A DNA stretch of 38,318 nt, from the IMG/VR virus record IMGVR_UViG_3300012203_000003, positions 1 through 38,318 of that record; one strand, given 5' to 3'. The notes under the pieces are model-generated. The model was not told the origin of the DNA and did no database searches. It was given only the letters and a program-made list of their open reading frames with translations. The translations under genes and the position numbers were made by a program. This DNA comes from a virus. Numbering within the stretch: the first letter of the stretch is position 1; each line of letters opens with the position of its first letter. Below, piece by piece: positions 6,705 through 12,780 of the stretch.

Positions 6705-6734
6705 TTGTGATAAATGTCACAGTTTTGCTAGAAT
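6705..6734 (+). promoter_or_regulatory. rightward early promoter with operator TGTGA-N6-TCACA
   Basis: TTGTGA (6705-6710), an 18-bp gap and TAGAAT (6729-6734) drive the gene at 6766. The perfect inverted repeat TGTGA-TAAATG-TCACA (6706-6721) lies on the -35 and spacer, where a bound protein would block polymerase. The half-sites equal the CRP consensus, so the ligand could be the phage regulator or a host CRP/FNR-type protein. Confidence 0.6.
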
Positions 6735-6765
6735 GAAATCAGAAAGAAAACCCTGGGAGAGAAAA

Positions 6766-7056
6766 ATGAATAACTTAGAAAACGACAGAATTCAAGAAGC
6801 GTGTTGGGAAGATTTTATTGCACTGTATGATTGTTCAGAATCGTTTTCTGTTCTTGTTCAAGATGTTTTACATCCTTTTGAGGCATGGATAGATAAGGAA
6901 TATGGAAGATACGATGACAGTGCTTTAGAGAAATTATTTTATTCTTTATGGAGTTTTGATTCTGAGCTTTTATGCAAGGACAAAAGGGTTTGCATTGAGG
7001 CTTACATTTTATATAGAGATTCAATGAAGAAGTTGAATGAATTAACTGAAAAATAA
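6766..7056 (+). CDS. hypothetical early protein, 96 aa
   Basis: The start at 6766 is chosen because GGGAGA lies eight bases upstream and the operator-promoter ends at 6734; longer frames would run through the promoter. The product is acidic and helical, rich in Trp/Phe/Tyr and with three cysteines, and not recognised. It is the only gene between the early promoter and a GC-rich hairpin (7061-7080), so it appears to be the first product made. Small acidic early proteins of phages often bind host targets; here that is only inference. Confidence 0.7.
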   Translation: MNNLENDRIQEACWEDFIALYDCSESFSVLVQDVLHPFEAWIDKEYGRYDDSALEKLFYSLWSFDSELLCKDKRVCIEAYILYRDSMKKLNELTEK

Positions 7057-7060
7057 AAAA

Positions 7061-7080
7061 CCCCGTGTTACAGCACGGGG
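7061..7080. terminator. GC-rich hairpin after the early gene
   Basis: CCCCGTG and CACGGGG form a 7-bp stem with a TTACAG loop. The A-tract lies on the left side (7055-7060), so it has the form of an intrinsic terminator for leftward transcription. For rightward transcription it has no U-tract and may only pause. Confidence 0.65.
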
Positions 7081-7161
7081 TATACAACTAAGGTAATGTG
7101 GATGTGTTCCGGTTATAAGATTAGCTTTTCAAGCTTATTTTCTAAAAGAACTTTCTCCAGA

Positions 7162-7202
7162 TTGACCTTTAAGTTGCATCCAATGTAAAAAATATTTTTA
7201 CA
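7162..7202 (+). promoter_or_regulatory. candidate promoter of the recombination genes with an AT-rich palindrome
   Basis: TTGACC (7162-7167), a 16-bp gap and TGTAAA (7184-7189) precede the 31-aa and ERF genes. The -10 is the left arm of a near-palindrome TGTAAAAA-ATA-TTTTTACA (7184-7202) that reaches the ribosome site. It could be an operator, or a weak hairpin in the leader. Confidence 0.45.
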
Positions 7203-7213
7203 GGAGAACTAAT

Positions 7214-7309
7214 ATGATCGGTTACAGCCGTGATGATGCGTGGCCCAAAGAATGGGAAGACGAAGAAGAACCAAAGGAGATAGATTATGACAGAACAGAT
7301 GATGAGTGA
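7214..7309 (+). CDS. acidic micropeptide, 31 aa
   Basis: The ATG at 7214 has CAGGAG seven bases upstream. The frame runs 31 codons and ends inside the ERF gene (23-nt overlap). The product is strongly acidic (a WEDEEEPKE stretch). It may act as a coupled leader for ERF translation or as a small partner protein. Function unknown. Confidence 0.55.
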   Translation: MIGYSRDDAWPKEWEDEEEPKEIDYDRTDDE

Positions 7310-7931
7310 ACAAGTGGACAAGCTTTTTGCAGCCATCTGCAAAGCTCAAATGGAAATAAAGGTTGCTCCTAAGGACAGCAATAATCCATTTTTCAAAAGC
7401 AAATATGCCGATTTACAAACAGTATGGGAAACTGTGAAGGGTCCATTAAGTGCAAATGGTCTTTTTGTTGTACAGCCGTCTGTTCCAAATGGAGATCATA
7501 TGTCTTTGATTACCATTTTAGGTCATACAAGTGGTCAGTGGATTAAATGTATAACTCCCATGAATCTAAGGCCTACTAGAATGGATAAAAATGGGCAGAT
7601 ATATGAAACCCATCTTAGTGCTCAGGAAGTAGGGTCTTTGACTACATATTATAAGAGAATGGCCCTCTCTCAAATCACTGGTTGTTATGCTGGTGAAGCA
7701 GATGATGATGGAAATGAAGTGTCTGGCAAAAGAGTAAAAGAACTAATTAATGACGATCAGATTAAGCAATTGATCAAATCTATCGGGACTGATACAGAGG
7801 CTAAAGAGATTATCTTAAAGAGATTTAACGCGAAGGCATTTAGCGATATTCCTAAAGAGAACTTCGCAACGATGATGACCTGGTTAGAATCAAAAAAGGA
7901 GAAAGCTAATGGAAAAACAAGAGTGGCTTAG
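7287..7931 (+). CDS. erf: ERF-family single-strand annealing protein
   Basis: ERF proteins (P22 type) form rings on single-stranded DNA and anneal complementary strands, serving phage recombination and genome circularisation. Residues about 8-150 match the family: a helical start (LFAAICKAQMEIK), KDSNNPFFKSKYADLQTVWE, then PLSANGLFVVQ, a GHTSGQWI strand and the late GSLTTYYKRMALSQITG with a C-terminal acidic GEADDDGNE. The length of 214 aa is usual. AAAGGAG lies seven bases before the ATG. It overlaps the exonuclease gene by 23 nt, the classical annealase-exonuclease pair. Confidence 0.93.
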   Translation: MTEQMMSEQVDKLFAAICKAQMEIKVAPKDSNNPFFKSKYADLQTVWETVKGPLSANGLFVVQPSVPNGDHMSLITILGHTSGQWIKCITPMNLRPTRMDKNGQIYETHLSAQEVGSLTTYYKRMALSQITGCYAGEADDDGNEVSGKRVKELINDDQIKQLIKSIGTDTEAKEIILKRFNAKAFSDIPKENFATMMTWLESKKEKANGKTRVA

Positions 7932-8778
7932 GCAACGTAAGGTTGGATCCAGCGATGCTATCGTGATCATGGGATGTGCGCCAAGAGATTGGAAGATCAA
8001 TACCCCATACAAGCTTTGGAACCAGCGCATTAATGACACGCAAACTGAAACCAACTATGCGATGGAAAAAGGCAAATTCTATGAAGAGGAAGCCGTTCAG
8101 TGGGCAGAGGATCATTTAGGCGTTCTTCTTGAGCGTCAGAAGTCTGTGAACCATACAGACAATGACTTCATGACGGCTACATTGGATGCTGTATCTTATG
8201 ATGGGCTAGTAACTGTCGAAGTTAAGGTATCTGCCAATGTCAGATCTCAGCTTTTGAAAGGTGTGATTCCTTCAACGTATTATCCTCAATGCCAGCATCA
8301 GATGGAAGTACAGCAATCCAGAACTCATTTTCTGGTGGGATATGTTCCCGGAACAAATGGAGATCCTGGAGAAGGGGCTATCTTAGAAGTGAAAAGAGAT
8401 GACAAGTATATTGCAGAAATGGTCAAGAAAGAGAAGATTTGGTGGGATTGCCTAAAATCGTATACGCCACCAGAACTTACAGTTTGGGATTATGAGGAGC
8501 GTGAAGATGAGCTTTGGGAAAAAGCCGCTTTTGAGTTCCTTATGCTTGAAAAAGAACTAGACCAGTATGAAGTCATCAAAAAGAAGCGCGACGAGTTTAG
8601 GGAGCGTTTAATCGAGCTTGCTAACGGTCGTAATAGTCGAGGGTCGGGAGTTAAGCTGACTCAAACCTTTCCGAAAGGAAAAGTGAATTATGATGTAATC
8701 CCTGAACTTAAACTTGTGGATCTAGATAAATATCGATCAGCTCCTCAAGAAAGATGGACCATTTCAAAGTCAGGTTGA
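7909..8778 (+). CDS. YqaJ/lambda-type exonuclease
   Basis: A PD-(D/E)xK nuclease that resects double-stranded DNA to feed the annealase encoded just upstream. GSSDA (residues 13-17) is the characteristic N-terminal signature, followed by E60 in KFYEEEA and the active site D93 with E104-V-K106 (LDA then VEVKVS). PQCQHQMEVQ (around residues 126-135) is the helix typical of YqaJ members. At 289 aa it is of normal length, with a helical C-terminal extension. AAGGAG precedes the ATG inside the ERF gene, so expression is coupled. A strong terminator follows at 8848. With ERF and RusA it makes a complete recombination set. Confidence 0.93.
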   Translation: MEKQEWLRQRKVGSSDAIVIMGCAPRDWKINTPYKLWNQRINDTQTETNYAMEKGKFYEEEAVQWAEDHLGVLLERQKSVNHTDNDFMTATLDAVSYDGLVTVEVKVSANVRSQLLKGVIPSTYYPQCQHQMEVQQSRTHFLVGYVPGTNGDPGEGAILEVKRDDKYIAEMVKKEKIWWDCLKSYTPPELTVWDYEEREDELWEKAAFEFLMLEKELDQYEVIKKKRDEFRERLIELANGRNSRGSGVKLTQTFPKGKVNYDVIPELKLVDLDKYRSAPQERWTISKSG

Positions 8779-8847
8779 CTTAAAGTGTTCTGTTAAATAT
8801 CTTGGGAAATGAATAAATTCTCACCTAGTTTTCCATTTTTTAATTTT

Positions 8848-8875
8848 CCCCGCTTTCCTTGAAGCGGGGTTTTTT
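8848..8875 (+). terminator. intrinsic terminator of the recombination operon
   Basis: A perfect 8-bp stem, CCCCGCTT (8848-8855) with AAGCGGGG (8862-8869), a 6-nt loop and six T residues. The T-run reaches the stop codon of the leftward gene at 8874. Confidence 0.93.
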
Positions 8876-9092
8876 ATTTCTGTTTAGGCGGTCTTCCTCT
8901 TTTTCTCTTAATCGGAATGGTTTTAGGCTCATCGATCCCTTTAAGCTTCTTAATTACCCACTTAACTTCTTCAGCCATTCCTTTGATATTCGTGTTGATT
9001 TTGACAAGCTGTATCATTATAAAAAACAGGGAAATAACTAGAGAAATCGATCCAATCATACTGAAAATAGTTGCTATAATTTCTGGTTCCAT
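8874..9092 (-). CDS. membrane protein with a C-terminal AT-hook
   Basis: The ATG at 9092 is chosen because AAGGA lies at a good distance upstream; an upstream in-frame extension would cross the terminator. The 72-residue product has a hydrophobic segment (residues about 6-30, IATIFSMIGSISLVISLFFIMI), an amphipathic linker with KWVIKKLKGI, and a basic tail containing KRGRPPK, the R-G-R-P core of an AT-hook, which binds the minor groove of AT-rich DNA. One end would sit in the inner membrane and the cytoplasmic tail could hold DNA. It lies beside the presumed origin. A holin-like role is the alternative. Confidence 0.65.
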   Translation of the reverse strand: MEPEIIATIFSMIGSISLVISLFFIMIQLVKINTNIKGMAEEVKWVIKKLKGIDEPKTIPIKRKRGRPPKQK

Positions 9093-9133
9093 TTGGGAAT
9101 TCCTTTGGTGAAAGATGTAACAGTAGTAAATAT

Positions 9134-9165
9134 AAAGAAAAAAGGGAACCAGTTTCCTAGTTCCC
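9134..9165 (-). terminator. intrinsic terminator, leftward
   Basis: GGGAAC (9144-9149) and GTTCCC (9160-9165) form a 6-bp stem; read leftward it is followed by TTTTTTCTTT. No protein gene lies upstream of it on this strand back to the fibre genes, which implies a non-coding transcript ending here. Confidence 0.7.
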
Positions 9166-9175
9166 AAGGTTGAGT

Positions 9176-9192
9176 ATCACCTAGGAGGTGAT
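9176..9192. repeat. palindrome ATCACCT-AGG-AGGTGAT
   Basis: Two perfect 7-bp arms separated by AGG. The right arm with its spacer reads AGGAGGTGAT, a full match to the 16S anti-Shine-Dalgarno; the left arm equals the 16S tail motif ATCACCT. A following ATG has only four codons before a stop. It may be an operator or an RNA hairpin. Confidence 0.7.
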
Positions 9193-9505
9193 GATACCAT
9201 CTTAACACAATACGCATTTTGATGAACAAAAAAGAGAGGCGGTTGAGACCAGACTCCCAAAATATCCCGTAAAAAGTTGACGCTCCTTACTAGAGAAAAA
9301 TCCTAATCTACTGGAGAAAAGTTCACCGTTTTTGTAAGTTCTTGGGTTACGGCAGAGCTTTTAAGGAACGCTAGCCAAGCTTACGATCAAAGCGCCAGTT
9401 CGACCGTTTGGAGGTGGTGAGCCTCGTTAAGAAAAACATACTCCAAAAAGATTTATGTGGAAATAAAATTTAAACAATTATAGGCTGACGCTACAAAACG
9501 AAAGA

Positions 9506-9628
9506 GAGAGCCCCGACCAAGGTCCTCCCTCTTTTAACACTGAAAACGATGTTAGACGTAATCATAGCAAATCTGCAGATTAAATCAACAAGAAAGTGTT
9601 AAAAGAGAAGGTTGCAGGCGGGGCTCTC
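9506..9628. repeat. long two-part inverted repeat upstream of the replication gene, candidate origin
   Basis: The outer arms are a perfect 10 bp (9506-9515 with 9619-9628, GAGAGCCCCG and its complement). The inner arms are a perfect 13 bp (9529-9541 with 9595-9607, CTCTTTTAACACT and its complement). Internal loops of 13 and 11 nt lie between them, and a 12-bp palindrome AATCTGCAGATT (9570-9581) lies in the central loop. Either strand could extrude a large cruciform. It ends 18 bp before the initiator gene and encloses a leftward promoter. Candidate roles are replication origin or paired operators. Confidence 0.6.
9561..9588 (-). promoter_or_regulatory. leftward extended -10 promoter
   Basis: On the minus strand TTGATT (9588-9583), a 16-bp gap and TATGAT (9566-9561), preceded by TGC so that the -10 is of the extended type. 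The central palindrome 9570-9581 lies inside the spacer, which would let a bound protein control it. Confidence 0.55.
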
Positions 9629-9646
9629 CTAAAAAAAGAGGCTTAA

Positions 9647-10543
9647 ATGCGTATCCCAGCACCCAATTTTACTGCCACTCCAAACGATTTGTTTGATGAA
9701 TGGCTTCCACTATTAAGCCATGTAGAGCTTAAAGTTCTAATGACGATCATGAGAAAAACCTTTGGTTGGCATAAGATTCGAGATCGAATCAGCTTAAGCC
9801 AACTTGAAAAGATCACGGGATCAAAAAGATCGGCCATCATTAAGGCCGCTAAAAACCTTCAAAAGATGGGACTAATTTTTAAAGAAGTAGTCGGCGAAAA
9901 AGGTTTCGAAAATACTGTTTATGAACTTGTTGTCATAGAGGATTCAAATAATTTTACCCAGTCTCCTGGCGAGACCCCCCCCAGTCTTCCCAGAAGACCC
10001 ACAAAAGAAACTTTTCAAAATGTTTCTAAAGAAACTTATAAAGAAACTTCAAAAGGCAAAAAGAAGGAAAAAATAGACCTATCACCTAAAATCACCTTCA
10101 ATTCCTCAACTCGCAAGTTTGAAGGTATAACTCAAGAAGATATCGACACTTGGAGAAAAGCTCACCCATCGGTGAATGTGAATAAAGTAATTGATGAATG
10201 TGCTATCTGGGCGTTATCTAATCCAAGGGAGCATTATCGAAAATCGATCAATACTTATATGAAGAATACTGAGAAAAATCATACTACACCATATATTCCT
10301 AAAGACAAAAATGAAGTCGAGTTTTCCTTAGAAGATGTAAAAACCAATAAATCTTTAGCAGAAAAATGGGAATTGGAATATAGCAAAAAACGCATGCAAA
10401 ACTATGATATTCATGCAAAGCCATCAAATGTTTTATTTTTATTTCCAAACAATGTTTCCGAATCGTTAGAATTTAATCATCCAACTGAGGAGTTTAAGAA
10501 AAAATGTCAACAATACCTGAACAGATTAAAGATTCAACTTTAA
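9647..10543 (+). CDS. replication initiation protein (phage O-like)
   Basis: Residues about 14-98 form a winged helix-turn-helix: LSHVELKVLMTIMRKTFGWHK, then SLSQLEKITGSKRSAIIKAAKNLQKMGLI. This is the N-terminal origin-binding domain of phage replication proteins such as lambda O. A Pro/Ser/Thr/Lys-rich linker (about 107-145) leads to a helical C-terminal domain (DIDTWRKAHPSV, then WALSNPREHYRKSINTYMK), which in relatives recruits the host helicase. The length of 298 aa is usual. GAGG precedes the ATG. No helicase or loader is encoded nearby, so host DnaB and DnaC-type proteins are presumably used. The inverted repeat just upstream is the likely binding region, or sites lie within the gene as in lambda. 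Confidence 0.8.
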   Translation: MRIPAPNFTATPNDLFDEWLPLLSHVELKVLMTIMRKTFGWHKIRDRISLSQLEKITGSKRSAIIKAAKNLQKMGLIFKEVVGEKGFENTVYELVVIEDSNNFTQSPGETPPSLPRRPTKETFQNVSKETYKETSKGKKKEKIDLSPKITFNSSTRKFEGITQEDIDTWRKAHPSVNVNKVIDECAIWALSNPREHYRKSINTYMKNTEKNHTTPYIPKDKNEVEFSLEDVKTNKSLAEKWELEYSKKRMQNYDIHAKPSNVLFLFPNNVSESLEFNHPTEEFKKKCQQYLNRLKIQL

Positions 10544-10845
10544 AACACGAAGAAACTCTAAATAAAATAGGTTTTTCTATACATAGTATTAGAGTAGATG
10601 AAGACGAGAGAACTTTATATTTTGATATTGATCTTTATAGTGTTATTATTCACAATATTAGAGTAACAAAAGAAGGAGATTTTTACAAAATCGAATTACC
10701 GATAGGTATACATTCTCCCTGGTCTACCCCCATCCCTGTTATCACTTTTTATAATAACGATATTTGGTGCGCAATTGGTTATAGCATCAGGGGAAAAATA
10801 AGAGAAACGCCTTGGATAATTTCTTATTTTAGTGAACATGATTGA
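10504..10845 (+). CDS. hypothetical protein, 113 aa, faintly SpoVG-like
   Basis: It overlaps the initiator gene by 40 nt with GAGGAG ten bases before the ATG, so it is co-expressed. It is beta-rich. The stretch YSVIIHNIRVTKEGDFYKIELP recalls the core strand of SpoVG (VVHDIKV then GLFVAMPS), a small nucleic-acid binding protein, but the similarity is weak. An accessory role in replication is possible from position alone. Confidence 0.6.
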   Translation: MSTIPEQIKDSTLKHEETLNKIGFSIHSIRVDEDERTLYFDIDLYSVIIHNIRVTKEGDFYKIELPIGIHSPWSTPIPVITFYNNDIWCAIGYSIRGKIRETPWIISYFSEHD

Positions 10846-10887
10846 AATCGAATTAAATGTGCTAAAACACCAAGACCCTAGTGGATA

Positions 10888-10949
10888 TAGCCAAATTGAT
10901 TAATAGTCGATCCTGAGGCGTTTAAATTAGCAATGTGAGGATTTGGCTA
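10888..10949. repeat. TAGCCAAAT inverted repeat at the end of the fibre operon
   Basis: TAGCCAAAT (10888-10896) and ATTTGGCTA (10941-10949) are a perfect 9-bp inverted repeat with a 44-nt loop, spanning the stop codon of the last fibre gene. No T-run follows. It may protect or end the long leftward message, but is not a standard terminator. Confidence 0.45.
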
Positions 10950-11687
10950 ACCGAGAAGGAAACCAGAAAACCAGGTTAAACCAATTCCAGGGATTATAGA
11001 ACAGGTTTTAGTGCTGCCAGTGGCATATACATAAAATTTTACAGTATCATTAGCGGTTAGTTTTATCATTAAAGAATTGGAAACGGAGAATCCACCGCCT
11101 CCGATATCTTGTAAATTTCCTTTAATAACGGTAGTTGAATATATAGAAGCATTGACTATAAAACCAAAACCGGCAGCTGAATCTGCTGCTGTCATTCCAC
11201 TTAATAAAGCATTTCCCATAAAAATATAAACTCCAGTTACTGGAGCCGTAAATATGCCATTTGTATTGAAGTTGGAATTTGGATCATATTCTTCCGTTAA
11301 AGCAACATTTGTTCCTAAAATATAAACAGTGCCATCTCCAGTGACATTATTATCCCCTCCATTTAAATAAGCCCTAAATGACGGTTGAAGAGGAAGTAAT
11401 CTTCTGCCGGAAGTATCCATAACCCATGTATCATTCGTTCCAAGAACTGTTCCTTGAGATATTTTAAGCTTATCTGAATCGGAATTATCCAATCCCATTT
11501 CGAAATTTGTAACTCCAGAAACATTCCAGTTAATAGTTGGATCAGCGGCTGTACCCCCTCCGACTCTAATTATTTCACGGGCAGCTGAAGATGCAGTATT
11601 TGAAGGATTTGTAATGGTTAAAGTATTGGTGACACCAGAAATTGAGGCGCCAACTGTGTTATATATTCCATTATTTGAAGCGACCAT
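10947..11687 (-). CDS. tail-fibre-like protein with C-terminal C1q-like jelly roll
   Basis: A 246-residue protein. The N-terminal part is a Ser/Thr/Asn-rich beta region; the C-terminal 135 residues look like a C1q/TNF-type jelly roll, recognised by NNVTGDGTVYILG, GIFTAPVTGVYIF and an end of short strands closing in WFSGFLLG. Such trimeric heads sit on fibre tips and bind receptors. The 734-aa fibre protein at 15458 carries the same head (VTGDGTSYTLG, GVFTAPATGIYDL), so the two genes share a module. Last gene of the fibre operon. Confidence 0.7.
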   Translation of the reverse strand: MVASNNGIYNTVGASISGVTNTLTITNPSNTASSAAREIIRVGGGTAADPTINWNVSGVTNFEMGLDNSDSDKLKISQGTVLGTNDTWVMDTSGRRLLPLQPSFRAYLNGGDNNVTGDGTVYILGTNVALTEEYDPNSNFNTNGIFTAPVTGVYIFMGNALLSGMTAADSAAGFGFIVNASIYSTTVIKGNLQDIGGGGFSVSNSLMIKLTANDTVKFYVYATGSTKTCSIIPGIGLTWFSGFLLG

Positions 11688-11694
11688 AAATTCC

Positions 11695-12771
11695 TTAAGT
11701 TACAATAATATTTCCATTTGCATCTCTAATACGCCATGTAGTATTGGCAGTTATACAAACCATTTCAATACATGCGCTTGATTCAGATGATCCAACAGTT
11801 CCAGTAACGCCAACGGTTGAAGCTGAAGCTCCAAGAAGTATAGTTTGTCCAGCATTCTGTGTAAGAAGCCAACCTCCAGCGCCCTTCCCGACTATCACAA
11901 TTGTACTTCCAAGAACAGCTACCATAGGCAGAAGCAATTGAACTGGTGAACCATTATTGGTTATATAACCATGATCGACAACCATTTGGGTTGGACCCAC
12001 AATAGTAATCTCTGACCAGGCTATACCTCCTCCGGTAGAAGTAATTGTTACCGTAGATCCAGATGCAGAAGTAGAAGTTGATCCAGCACCGAGAATATTC
12101 AAATTATTTGCCGCAGGAGCAGCTGTTCCTACATCTGCTGTATATAGATTGGCTATTTTACCATTTAAAGAAATCGTAACAGTCGATCCAGCACCTGAAG
12201 TTGTGATTTGATTTGCTGTGCCAACAACATTAAGATTATTTGCTGCTGGCGTAGCTGAACCCGCATCTTCAGTAAATGTTGTAGGAACCGTAGCGCCTGC
12301 GGTAATAGTGATCGTATTACCTGCCCCTGAAGTTGTAATACCGCCAGTGCCAACAACATTGATGATATTAGCAGCGGCAGTGGCAGAGCCAACGCTTTCA
12401 TTGAATTGAAGAGGAACAGTAGAATCTAATGTAATAGTAAGGGTGTTAGTTCCTGGATTTCCAGTGACAGTAAGACTTGCGCCAGTAAGAAGCTTAATAT
12501 TATTGGCACCATCAGGTCCAACAGCTCCACCAACATCACCTGTAATCGTTAGGATTCCGGTCCCTGAAGTAGAAAATTGCACCCAAAGTCCTGATGTCGC
12601 AGTACGATCAATCATAATCCAAGCAGATTGGCCTTCAAAGATCCAGATATCGAAAATTTGAAAGTTCTTAAAATCTCCAGATGTAGGAGCGCGTTTTTGA
12701 TCTAACCATTTACGTACTGGAAAGCTGTTTGTCGCCGGATATGTAAGTGTACTTTTATCTACAAAAGGCAT
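11695..12771 (-). CDS. tail-fibre-like protein with about 43-residue beta repeats
   Basis: A 358-residue protein with a distinct N-terminal 60-residue domain that may bind the virion (YPATNSFPVRKWLDQKRAP, then WIFEGQSAWIMID). TGDVGGAVGPDGANNIKLL follows, and then three repeats of about 43 residues of the form F-x-E-x-x-GSAtPAANnLNVvGt, TTSGaGsTVTI (residues about 122-250). The C-terminus is a beta-rich tip ending TTWRIRDANGNIIVT. The repeats probably fold as a trimeric beta-helix shaft. Related repeats occur in the 263-aa and 734-aa proteins. Confidence 0.75.
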   Translation of the reverse strand: MPFVDKSTLTYPATNSFPVRKWLDQKRAPTSGDFKNFQIFDIWIFEGQSAWIMIDRTATSGLWVQFSTSGTGILTITGDVGGAVGPDGANNIKLLTGASLTVTGNPGTNTLTITLDSTVPLQFNESVGSATAAANIINVVGTGGITTSGAGNTITITAGATVPTTFTEDAGSATPAANNLNVVGTANQITTSGAGSTVTISLNGKIANLYTADVGTAAPAANNLNILGAGSTSTSASGSTVTITSTGGGIAWSEITIVGPTQMVVDHGYITNNGSPVQLLLPMVAVLGSTIVIVGKGAGGWLLTQNAGQTILLGASASTVGVTGTVGSSESSACIEMVCITANTTWRIRDANGNIIVT

Positions 12772-12780
12772 AATTCCTCT

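Larger units (their letters stand above)
9134..9554 (-). ncRNA. candidate non-coding RNA, about 0.4 kb
   Basis: A leftward extended -10 promoter (9588-9561) would start RNA near 9554, and the intrinsic terminator at 9165-9134 would end it. Between them no frame longer than about 22 codons has a proper ribosome site. The predicted RNA contains a palindrome (9192-9176) and two near-identical 12-mers (9288-9299 and 9309-9320, both TACT-R-GAGAAAA) spaced 21 bp apart. No known RNA family was recognised. Alternatively the stretch is DNA that works as an origin, with the promoter making a replication primer. Confidence 0.4.

Noticed and set aside
9371-9439. 22-codon frame (MFFLTRL...) within the candidate RNA
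   Set aside because: GGAG is only one base from the ATG and the peptide is unremarkable; a chance frame is more likely.
10888-10949. Intrinsic terminator for the fibre operon
   Set aside because: The loop is 44 nt and no T-run follows; listed only as an inverted repeat.
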